Below, piece by piece: positions 25,901-32,125 of a stretch of 54,973 nucleotides of DNA. The position numbers and the translations under genes are program-made. The notes beneath the pieces are model-generated. The model made no database searches. It was not told the DNA's origin and worked only from the letters and a program-made list of their open reading frames with translations. This DNA is from a virus: positions 1 through 54,973 of the IMG/VR virus record IMGVR_UViG_3300046752_000076; one strand, 5' to 3'. How positions within the stretch are numbered: the stretch's first letter is position 1; the number at the start of each line of letters is the position of its first letter.

Positions 25901-26223
25901 TCTTCTTCCTCCACAGCTTCCCCGTCAATTATCTGGTTCATGCCCGAAGCTATGGCTTCAAGCTGCTCACGAGACATTTTTTCTGGGGCTTCTTGGATTT
26001 GATGCTCGTGCTGTACGAACTGTGCAGTTAGATCGGGCATGACTTTGTTTAGCATCGCCGTGAACACCCGTGCTTGGGTCGGGTTCCAGTCCTGCTTACC
26101 CATAACTACTGCATGAGCTTCATCGATTTGCTTTTCTACACGGCGGTAGAGGCCAGCACGCATGTTAGCGACCTGTAGCGGAGAAAGTTTCGCGCCAGTT
26201 TGTATTAAATTTTTACGTGACAT
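25897..26223 (-). CDS. terS: Terminase small subunit candidate
   Basis: A 108-aa helical protein (MSRKNLIQTGAKLSPLQVAN...) with a conserved-looking core WNPTQARVFTAMLNKVMPDL and an acidic C-terminus (GEAVEEEE). Size and helix content fit short T7 gp18-like small terminases. It overlaps terL by four bases. It is the first gene of the late minus-strand module, 413 bases from the divergent early operon. Recognition of the packaging site is its presumed role. Confidence 0.75.
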   Translation of the reverse strand: MSRKNLIQTGAKLSPLQVANMRAGLYRRVEKQIDEAHAVVMGKQDWNPTQARVFTAMLNKVMPDLTAQFVQHEHQIQEAPEKMSREQLEAIASGMNQIIDGEAVEEEE

Positions 26224-26636
26224 TAAGGTTTCCAGACGTTTTCAATTTTGCTCAGATTTCTCAGAGGGTCGGCAATGGCAATTCGCGAAAACTGATCGGC
26301 GGAATGGGGTGCCGCCCCCCTCCTTTTTTCTTTTTGGCGCATATGTGGCGCAAAAGCCTCGCAAACTGTTGATTTTACACGATTTTCTGTCCCCAACTAG
26401 GGGAAAAACGAGTGGTTTTGGGTGGTCAAAAATTCCCAAATTCGCTCCTTCCGCGTAAAAAAATTAGCCATACGCGTATGTTACGCATCTGCGTTACGCA
26501 TGTCGTCCTGCGTGGGCACGACCAAAGATAAATCTTTGAGGAACATCAGAGGGTGCCAGCTCCGATCTGGAGGATGGCCTGTGCCCAAATGGTTGGGCGC
26601 GGTTCTATGTATGCGTAACACAAAAGGAGAAATCGC
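26224..26636. promoter_or_regulatory. Divergent early/late control region
   Basis: No convincing gene lies here. It holds a hairpin with a T-run on the plus strand at about 26300-26331 (GGCGG...CCGCC then TTTTTT), a CCCC-AACTA-GGGG hairpin at 26393-26402, a perfect 12-base palindrome CATACGCGTATG at 26469-26480, two direct repeats TTACGCAT at 26481 and 26494 with an inverted copy ATGCGTAA at 26611, and a GGACGAC motif on the minus strand at 26502-26508. AAGGAG precedes the first early gene. I see no clear -35/-10 pair. It probably holds the switch between early and late transcription. Confidence 0.6.
26502..26508 (-). promoter_or_regulatory. GGACGAC motif, copy 8, upstream of terminase
   Basis: Minus strand CGCAGGACGACATGCGTAACGC, 280 bases before the terS start and inside the repeats of TTACGCAT. 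If the motif marks late promoters, this copy would serve the packaging genes. Confidence 0.4.
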
Positions 26637-27041
26637 ATGACAAAATCAAACACAGACGTAGCAGTATTCTCAGCAAAAACAGCCGCAGCCGCATGGATCA
26701 ATGCGCGTAACGCAGCCGCGAAGAAAGTCATCCGCGACAAAGTCGCCGCGACAGCGAAGACCAACAAGCGCAAGCGTTGGAGCCGCTTGCTCAAGGACAT
26801 CGACGCCAACGACAAGGTGCGCGTAAAAGCGCGTGCATCTGGCGATTGGAAACCCGTCAACGATGCGCGTCCTGTAACGCCTGCGAAGCCGAAGGCCACG
26901 AAGCCAAAGGCAAAAGCGCCCGTTGCCGCTGAAGGCGTAACGCCTGTTGACGCTGCCAAAGCGTTGGCGGCTCTCGTAGGCGCGGATTTGGGCGGCTCTC
27001 CAGAAGCGCTCGCGTTGGTGGCTTTCATCAACCGTTCGTAA
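26637..27041 (+). CDS. Basic Ala/Lys-rich nucleoid-like early protein (134 aa)
   Basis: First gene of the early operon, with AAAGGAG nine bases before the ATG. The first 75 residues are Ala/Lys/Arg-rich helix (SAKTAAAAWINARNAAAKKV), followed by a histone-H1-like Pro/Lys/Ala tail (PAKPKATKPKAKAPVAAE) and a small Ala/Leu C-terminal helix. Composition suggests DNA or RNA binding, possibly host nucleoid interference. The gene is more GC-rich than the virion genes and is followed by a strong terminator, so it is expressed separately. Not assigned to a family. Confidence 0.7.
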   Translation: MTKSNTDVAVFSAKTAAAAWINARNAAAKKVIRDKVAATAKTNKRKRWSRLLKDIDANDKVRVKARASGDWKPVNDARPVTPAKPKATKPKAKAPVAAEGVTPVDAAKALAALVGADLGGSPEALALVAFINRS

Positions 27042-27064
27042 CACCCACACCTGAAGCACATCTC

Positions 27065-27101
27065 AAAGCTCCGCAACGCGCAAGCGTTGTGGGGCTTTTT
27101 T
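27065..27101 (+). terminator. Strong rho-independent terminator after first early gene
   Basis: AAGCTCCGCAACGC and GCGTTGTGGGGCTT form a 14-base stem with a GCAA tetraloop and only G-T wobbles, followed by TTTTTT. It begins 24 bases past the stop codon. Confidence 0.95.
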
Positions 27102-27141
27102 GTGCGCTTCTGCACAGCAACGAGGACGAAAGGAGAACTAC

Positions 27142-27345
27142 ATGGCCTCAAAACAACAACACCCGATCACGTCCAAACACGATGATCCACATGATGACGT
27201 AACGCGCTGGCTTCCAATCAGCGAACCAGTCAGCAGCATAGTCGCCAAAACGCGTACCCGATACGAACTGACCCGAGACGCTCGCGAGTTCTGCGAGGCA
27301 GTCGATAACGAGTTCGTCATGGGCTACATGAGGTTCGGCTCGTGA
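27142..27345 (+). CDS. Early protein, unknown (67 aa)
   Basis: Start at the ATG at 27142, with AAAGGAG eight bases ahead; an earlier in-frame start at 27100 lies in the terminator tail. The protein (MASKQQHPITSKHDDPHDDV...) has a His/Asp-rich beginning and an aromatic C-terminus (FVMGYMRFGS). The stop overlaps the next gene's GTG start. Not recognised; one of a set of tiny early genes that may alter the host. Confidence 0.6.
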   Translation: MASKQQHPITSKHDDPHDDVTRWLPISEPVSSIVAKTRTRYELTRDAREFCEAVDNEFVMGYMRFGS

Positions 27346-27491
27346 CACGCGTTCAACAAGCCGCGTTGGTGATTGCCTACTCAGGCATCACCGCACTCAT
27401 CGTACTCGAATGGATTTCGGGTTGTGGCACGCCTGATGGTCAGTGCCTCGTTATTCCAAACATCTACACAACCATAACAGGAGGACAATAA
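27342..27491 (+). CDS. Small membrane protein, unknown (49 aa)
   Basis: GTG at 27342 overlaps the previous stop (GTGA). The frame encodes MTRVQQAALVIAYSGITALI, a single hydrophobic helix, then VLEWISGCGTPDGQC with two Cys, and ends at the TAA that overlaps the next ATG (TAATG). Precise packing between two genes supports it. A membrane-anchored early peptide is likely; role unknown. Confidence 0.6.
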   Translation: MTRVQQAALVIAYSGITALIVLEWISGCGTPDGQCLVIPNIYTTITGGQ

Positions 27492-27790
27492 TGGCAATAA
27501 TCACAAACAACCCGACTGCGTATGATGCTGCATCGTGGATCATAGCCTTATGGGAGCCGCTTCAACACTGGCGTCATGACTTGTGCGAAGAAGGCGACGA
27601 AGAAGACGACAAGGATTGGGATGAAGTCTGCACAGTCATGGCGTGGCTCACCTCAGAACTCGGCTACGAGTACAACAGCAATGGCGATCTCTGCCTGATA
27701 CCAGAGGAACCTGACGACGAACCAGACCCGAAAGTCGAGGAGCAAATACGAACGCTAGTGCGGAGGGTGCTCAATGAAGGATCAAATTGA
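27491..27790 (+). CDS. Acidic early protein, unknown (99 aa)
   Basis: Start at the ATG at 27491 (MAIITNNPTAYDAASWIIAL), which has AGGAGG seven bases upstream; a start at 27443 lies inside the membrane-protein gene. The middle is very acidic (CEEGDEEDDKDWDEV), as is the C-terminal EEPDDEPDPKVEEQ. Acidic phage proteins of this size sometimes mimic DNA and inhibit host DNA-binding proteins, but that is only a possibility here. Overlaps the next gene by 17 bases. Confidence 0.65.
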   Translation: MAIITNNPTAYDAASWIIALWEPLQHWRHDLCEEGDEEDDKDWDEVCTVMAWLTSELGYEYNSNGDLCLIPEEPDDEPDPKVEEQIRTLVRRVLNEGSN

Positions 27791-27977
27791 CGGGTACGTT
27801 CGTACGCTTGAGAACAGAGCGCACGCAGCGTTGTTTCACCACCACTCACGAGAGGATGGTGATGCCACGTCGTATGGCGAGTTCTTAGCTTACGTACGAG
27901 TTATCAGCGACTTCACTGGCGAGCACCGATTAGAGGTGCTTCAGCGCATAGCTGACGAAGCAAAAGTACCAGCGTGA
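27774..27977 (+). CDS. Early protein, unknown (67 aa)
   Basis: MKDQIDGYVRTLENRAHAAL begins a 67-aa helical protein with a HHHSREDGD segment. GGAGG lies seven bases before the ATG, inside the end of the previous gene. No motif recognised. Part of the early operon of small genes. Confidence 0.6.
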   Translation: MKDQIDGYVRTLENRAHAALFHHHSREDGDATSYGEFLAYVRVISDFTGEHRLEVLQRIADEAKVPA

Positions 27978-28055
27978 ACATCGGTGAGGGCAAGTTCGCT
28001 TGCCCGATCCCATGTCCACAAGGACATGACAACCAGACATGAAAAGGAGAACCAT

Positions 28056-28793
28056 ATGTCTAACATTAAATCACGAAAAATCAGCATCAAAGCATCCGAA
28101 GCAATCGCAAAAACATTTGTGGAAAGCGGAGAGCTAGGGGAAAAAAATAATGCGCTCGATGCAGCGAGAGACACAACGCAAAGTGCCTTGCAAGAGTGCA
28201 TCAACCAGTTTGCCTTAGCGTCGGAAGCGCGTAAGCATTTCGATAGCTTAGACCCTACGGTTCAATTCGGTTTGCAACCTAGGTACATAGACACGGATTG
28301 CAGTTTCCGAGTGAGTGTAGATACACCTGAGTTGACGTACAACTGTAGTGAAAGCTACGAAACAGGCGTGTCCGAATGGGATTGGCGGCGTGAAGCAGAC
28401 CCACGTACACATACGCCAAATGCTTGGTGGTGGTTCGATAGTCGCGCATTGGAAGTCATACTGGCTACACAGGGAGCAGAGATTGCCAATAAGCTAGACC
28501 TACGCAAAGAGCTTGAGGCAAAAATGTTTAGCCACCCTCTTCTCATAGCGTCAGTCAACGCATCTAGGGCTTACAATGATTGGCGAGATAATATGTATGA
28601 CCTAAAAAGACGTATCGAGAACGACATACAAGGTCGCTCAGTATCGCAAGTCTTAAACGCATGGCCTGAACTTGTGGACGCCATCAACAAATACTATGAC
28701 GTGCCAGTAGTTGTGCAACAGCCTTTAAAGCAGCCACTTTCTGCCGTGATCGCAGAGGTAACAACACCCCTAATTACACAGGCTGCCGAATGA
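28056..28793 (+). CDS. Early protein, unknown (245 aa)
   Basis: Start at the ATG at 28056 (MSNIKSRKISIKASEAIAKT), with AAAGGAG eight bases before; the frame could open at 27984 without a ribosome site. A soluble mixed protein with helical ends and a central region rich in aromatic residues (EWDWRREADPRTHTPNAWWW). No catalytic motif recognised. Its stop overlaps the methyltransferase-like start (ATGA). It may work with that enzyme, but only adjacency suggests this. Confidence 0.6.
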   Translation: MSNIKSRKISIKASEAIAKTFVESGELGEKNNALDAARDTTQSALQECINQFALASEARKHFDSLDPTVQFGLQPRYIDTDCSFRVSVDTPELTYNCSESYETGVSEWDWRREADPRTHTPNAWWWFDSRALEVILATQGAEIANKLDLRKELEAKMFSHPLLIASVNASRAYNDWRDNMYDLKRRIENDIQGRSVSQVLNAWPELVDAINKYYDVPVVVQQPLKQPLSAVIAEVTTPLITQAAE

Positions 28794-29458
28794 TACACTC
28801 TCGCTTTACGAAGGTGTTGATTGGTTGCGAGACGTCAGGCATCGTACGCGATGCCTTTCTCTCTCGTGGCTATGACGCATGGAGTTGCGATGTCCTGCCT
28901 GCCGACACGAAAACTAATCGTCACATACAGGATGATATAAGGAACGTGTTAGCGCTCGATGAGTGGCACCTAGTATTCGTAGCTCATCCACCCTGTACAC
29001 GATTGTGTAACAGTGGTGTTCGGTGGCTATCAAAACCACCACCCAACAAAACGAAAGCCCAGATGTGGGATGAACTAGACGAGGGCGCTGAGTTGTTCAG
29101 TGCCCTTTGGAACGCGGATGTGCCCTGCTTGGCTGTCGAAAACCCAGTCATGCACAAGTACGCAAAGGAACGCATCCGTAACTACGAACCATTTGCGCAG
29201 TCGATACAGCCTTGGGAGTTTGCAACCCACGAGGATAGTCCCGACAACGTGAAGAAGCGTACGTGTTTTTGGCTACGTAACCTACCACCACTAGCCAAGA
29301 CAGGTACGTTGGATGGCTCGACGGCAAGAGCCGAGGTGCATAACGCACCACCCAGCAAGGATCGCTGGAAGTTACGATCCAAGTTTTACCCAGGCGTTGC
29401 CGACGCAATGGCTACGCAATGGGGTAAGGCTGCATTGAAATCTTTAATAGGAGTATGA
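28790..29458 (+). CDS. DNA cytosine methyltransferase-like protein (222 aa)
   Basis: The order of motifs is that of C5-methyltransferases: VLIGCETSGIVRDAF (residues 9-23, AdoMet-binding motif I), SCDVLPAD (motif II), FVAHPPCTRLC with the catalytic Cys in HPPC (66-69), and AVENPVMHKY (ENP, 117-119, in place of the usual ENV). It ends with a short C-terminal domain and has no obvious target-recognition domain, being half the length of restriction-type enzymes. The family transfers methyl from AdoMet to cytosine C5; this short ENP version may act differently. It is coupled to its neighbours by ATGA overlaps. Could protect phage DNA from host restriction. Confidence 0.7.
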   Translation: MIHSRFTKVLIGCETSGIVRDAFLSRGYDAWSCDVLPADTKTNRHIQDDIRNVLALDEWHLVFVAHPPCTRLCNSGVRWLSKPPPNKTKAQMWDELDEGAELFSALWNADVPCLAVENPVMHKYAKERIRNYEPFAQSIQPWEFATHEDSPDNVKKRTCFWLRNLPPLAKTGTLDGSTARAEVHNAPPSKDRWKLRSKFYPGVADAMATQWGKAALKSLIGV

Positions 29459-29937
29459 TTATGAAACATACATATGGGGTCGGTATGGAACATCGAAAAA
29501 CTTTATACTTAATACGTGGGCTTACTGGCAGTGGTAAGACTTCGTTAGCAGCGCTTATTGACGACGGGCTGTGGTGCGAACACCAAATGCAAGCGTGGTC
29601 ATATAGTACCGATGACTACTTTACTAAACCAAATGGTGAGTATCACTTCGATGCTTCGCAACTTAAAAAAGCACACGCTTTCACTCAAGCAGAAGTTCGG
29701 GCGCATATGAAGGGGCTGCATGAACACGCAGATGCACTGATTGTTCACAACACCTTCTCATGTAACTGGGAGATGAAACCCTACAAGGACATGGCGAAGG
29801 AGTATGGTTGGTCAGTGTTCGTGATCGAGTGCCAGAATGATTTTGGTACGACGCACGATGTACCCGATGAGGTACGTGACCGTATGTCAGAGCGGTGGGA
29901 AAGAAACAAGGACGATCAACCCACAGGTAACGGGTAG
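29455..29937 (+). CDS. P-loop kinase (polynucleotide kinase/N4BP2-like)
   Basis: A 160-aa P-loop protein: LYLIRGLTGSGKTSLAALID holds Walker A GLTGSGKT (residues 22-29). WSYSTDDYFTKPNGEYHFD with the DD and the following basic KKAHAFTQAEVRAHM matches AAA_33-type kinases related to polynucleotide kinase and N4BP2, and ADALIVHNTFSCNWEM is the Walker B-like strand. The start overlaps the preceding stop (ATGA); an ATG at 29485 is an alternative. Possible roles are 5'-phosphorylation of nucleic acid or kinase of a modified base or small molecule. Confidence 0.75.
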   Translation: MIMKHTYGVGMEHRKTLYLIRGLTGSGKTSLAALIDDGLWCEHQMQAWSYSTDDYFTKPNGEYHFDASQLKKAHAFTQAEVRAHMKGLHEHADALIVHNTFSCNWEMKPYKDMAKEYGWSVFVIECQNDFGTTHDVPDEVRDRMSERWERNKDDQPTGNG

Positions 29938-29960
29938 TGTAGGTAGGTAAGGAGTTCAAA

Positions 29961-30320
29961 ATGAAGCCTGCATTATTTGTTTTTGCTGACGAGGTTGGGA
30001 GTAGCTGCGTATACGTACACCAGTGCGACCAAGCTACGGCATACCATATGATTACGAACACGGTGACACACGAATGGGCACCGAGTTTGGAGCGGTTCTG
30101 TGCTGAAGAACTTTCCGCATTGTTTATAGCCGCGAACAAGAAGAAACCATTCGACATGATTGTAACTGGTGAATTTGATGAGACGGATAGCTACGAAGAA
30201 GTAGATGCGGTCTACGAAATCTACAAGTCACAAGACGGCAAGGCTATTCACATCATGCCAGTCACTTCAGACGACGGAGTAACGTCGATCTGGGAGTTCA
30301 GGAAAACCCTGCTCCACTAA
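29961..30320 (+). CDS. Early protein, unknown (119 aa)
   Basis: MKPALFVFADEVGSSCVYVH begins a 119-aa acidic, beta-rich protein. AAGGAG precedes the ATG. The C-terminal part has IMPVTSDDGVTSIWEFRKTL. No motif recognised. Two hairpins and then a promoter follow, so it is the last gene of the first early transcript. Confidence 0.6.
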   Translation: MKPALFVFADEVGSSCVYVHQCDQATAYHMITNTVTHEWAPSLERFCAEELSALFIAANKKKPFDMIVTGEFDETDSYEEVDAVYEIYKSQDGKAIHIMPVTSDDGVTSIWEFRKTLLH

Positions 30321-30344
30321 AAATTCTCTACACGTACGGGCGGC

Positions 30345-30367
30345 CAGAAATATCAAAGATATTTCTG
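30345..30367 (+). terminator. Hairpin 1 in leader region (possible terminator)
   Basis: CAGAAATATC and GATATTTCTG form a perfect ten-base stem with an AAA loop. It lacks a T-run, so it may be an RNA-stability or processing hairpin. It lies 25 bases after the stop of the 119-aa gene. Confidence 0.55.
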
Positions 30368-30382
30368 AGGTTCCTAGAGCTA

Positions 30383-30410
30383 TAGTCTTCGGCAATTCTG
30401 CCGAGGTCTA
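30383..30410 (+). terminator. Hairpin 2 in leader region (possible terminator)
   Basis: TAGTCTTCGGCA pairs with TGCCGAGGTCTA (11 of 12 positions, one T-T mismatch and one G-T pair) around ATTC. It is followed by TCTTATG, a weak T-tail. Together with hairpin 1 it separates the first early transcript from the ATPase/VWA transcript. Confidence 0.55.
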
Positions 30411-30434
30411 TCTTATGCTGTACTAGCATAGTAT

Positions 30435-30463
30435 TTGACACATCGTACGTTGTGTTATATACG
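30435..30463 (+). promoter_or_regulatory. Sigma70-type promoter with embedded operator
   Basis: TTGACA at 30435-30440 and TATACG at 30458-30463 are separated by 17 bases. Within this, ACACA-T-CGTACG-T-TGTGT (30438-30455) is an 18-base palindrome with only one unpaired position per side, overlapping the -35 end. This drives the AAA+/VWA gene pair starting 25 bases later and looks repressor-controlled. Confidence 0.75.
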
Positions 30464-30487
30464 CTACATATTCAACAAGGAAATCAA

Positions 30488-32101
30488 ATGTCAAACTTAA
30501 CTATCAAACGAATTGCTGAGACACATAACGCTCGTGAAGCACAGAAAGTTCTTCGCGGTGTTATCCAACACAAGCTTCCGTACGATCACGACTGGTGGCA
30601 ACCAGTTGTCAACGCAGCTTGTGCGTCCCCAGCGATCAACAATACTCACCCAAAGTCACGTTCGATGAAGAGTGTCAGCGTCTCGCAGATACTTGATCGT
30701 ATGAACGTGGATGGCCTTACGTTTCTCATCAACTACTTCAATACGGTAGGCACGGAAGAGGCTGCGTTGCTTCTTGCAAATGACTTCGTGCATCTCGATA
30801 GCCACGCGAAGCTCGATGAGATTACGAGTTGGCCTTTCACGCAAGACCTCGCAACCCTCGATGAACTGTACGAGACTGATCTCGAAAACGATCTCATGGA
30901 AATCGGTGGCTGCGCTGTCGAGGCCGAGCCAGAAGCTGAGGCCGAGGCCGAGGTCGAGCCAGAGGTTGAAGCAGATACATCCGATACGTACTCCGTACCT
31001 GATGCCATTGCTTCGGCTGCCAACGTACTGCTTGAGGCTGCCACTGGCGGTGACGAGAAAGACTTGCAAGCACTGCTTGACGAGGTGGTTACGCTTCGCA
31101 AGAAGCCTGACTACGCTGCCGTGCCAGAGGTTGATGCTACAGGCGACATACCGTTCGGCGCACCCATACGAAAGAACGTACAGGATGTGTTCGGTATCAA
31201 GCACAAGATGCTAGACTTCGAGATCAATGCGTACGAGTGGGCTGGCACCAACCCTTTGGTGCCTGTTGTTGATGAGAACTATATCTTCAACGTCGATGCT
31301 CTGCATGACTGCTTGTGGGCGCGTAATAATAAAGAGAACGCGTGGCTATCGGGTCATACTGGTACTGGCAAGTCTACCTTTGTCGAGCAAGTATGTGCCC
31401 GTACTGGCTACATGTTGGTTCGTGTCAACATGGACAGCGGTATCGAGCGTGACACGTTCGTCGGTATCATGGGTCTTGAGGCTGATGAGAACGGCAACAA
31501 CATCAGCAAGTTCGTGGACGGTATACTGCCGAAAGCAATGCAGATGCCGTGTATTCTCCTGCTCGATGAGCTTGATGCTGTACGTCCAGATATTGCGTAC
31601 GTATTGCAGCCTGTCCTTGAGGGCAAGTCGTTACGATTGCTTGAGGATGGTGGCCGTATGGTTCACCCACATATGGACTTCCATATCTGTGCGACTGGTA
31701 ACTCTACTGGTCAAGGCGATAGCTCTGGTATGTACGCGGCTGCTGTCAAAATTCAGTCTCGTGCTCTGGTCAATCGGTTCGCTACTCACATTCGTATCGA
31801 TTACCTATCTCTTGCTGACGAGATGGCGCTGGTTCGCAACGCTGCTCCAACGCTGAGTGCCAAGTCGGAAGAGTACATCCAAGACTTCGTGATGAACTAC
31901 CGACAAGGCTTCCTAGATGGGACGATTGTAACACCCATATCACCTCGTAACACCGCTACGATTGGCAAGTACGTAGCCAGTCTTGAGGATCGCATTGGTT
32001 GCTTGGCTTCTGTCAAGAAAGCACTGCACATGAACGTGATGCTGACCATCGATGAGGCTGATGCCATTGCGGTAACTGGCATCATGGATCGCATATCATA
32101 A
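30488..32101 (+). CDS. MoxR/CobS-like AAA+ ATPase
   Basis: Start at the ATG at 30488 (MSNLTIKRIAETHNAREAQK), with AAGGA eight bases upstream. Residues 1-135 are a helical N-domain, 140-165 a Glu/Ala-rich linker, and 230-520 an AAA+ domain: Walker A GHTGTGKST (289-297), Walker B ILLLDELD (356-363), sensor ATGNSTGQGDSSGMY, then NRF and arginine-rich helices. The ATGN..GxGD..GxY pattern is typical of CobS, the cobalt-chelatase ATPase, and of MoxR ATPases. It sits directly before a VWA gene, the standard MoxR-VWA pairing. No other cobalamin gene is present, so a chaperone/remodelling role is as likely as chelation. Confidence 0.85.
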   Translation: MSNLTIKRIAETHNAREAQKVLRGVIQHKLPYDHDWWQPVVNAACASPAINNTHPKSRSMKSVSVSQILDRMNVDGLTFLINYFNTVGTEEAALLLANDFVHLDSHAKLDEITSWPFTQDLATLDELYETDLENDLMEIGGCAVEAEPEAEAEAEVEPEVEADTSDTYSVPDAIASAANVLLEAATGGDEKDLQALLDEVVTLRKKPDYAAVPEVDATGDIPFGAPIRKNVQDVFGIKHKMLDFEINAYEWAGTNPLVPVVDENYIFNVDALHDCLWARNNKENAWLSGHTGTGKSTFVEQVCARTGYMLVRVNMDSGIERDTFVGIMGLEADENGNNISKFVDGILPKAMQMPCILLLDELDAVRPDIAYVLQPVLEGKSLRLLEDGGRMVHPHMDFHICATGNSTGQGDSSGMYAAAVKIQSRALVNRFATHIRIDYLSLADEMALVRNAAPTLSAKSEEYIQDFVMNYRQGFLDGTIVTPISPRNTATIGKYVASLEDRIGCLASVKKALHMNVMLTIDEADAIAVTGIMDRIS

Positions 32102-32125
32102 TCAAATTTCAACAAGGAGTAACAA

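Noticed and set aside
26242-26439. Minus-strand frame of 65 codons in the early/late control region
   Set aside because: No ribosome site, atypical composition with many Arg/Lys/Cys, and it overlaps hairpins and T-runs; better read as non-coding control DNA.
30321-30487. Cobalamin riboswitch before the CobS/CobT-like genes
   Set aside because: The leader is only about 165 bases, has two simple hairpins and lacks the conserved B12-box. A plain promoter with operator explains it.
30733-31204. Long minus-strand frames opposite the AAA+ ATPase gene
   Set aside because: They mirror the Glu/Ala/Val-rich linker codons of the sense gene and have no ribosome sites or neighbours on that strand.
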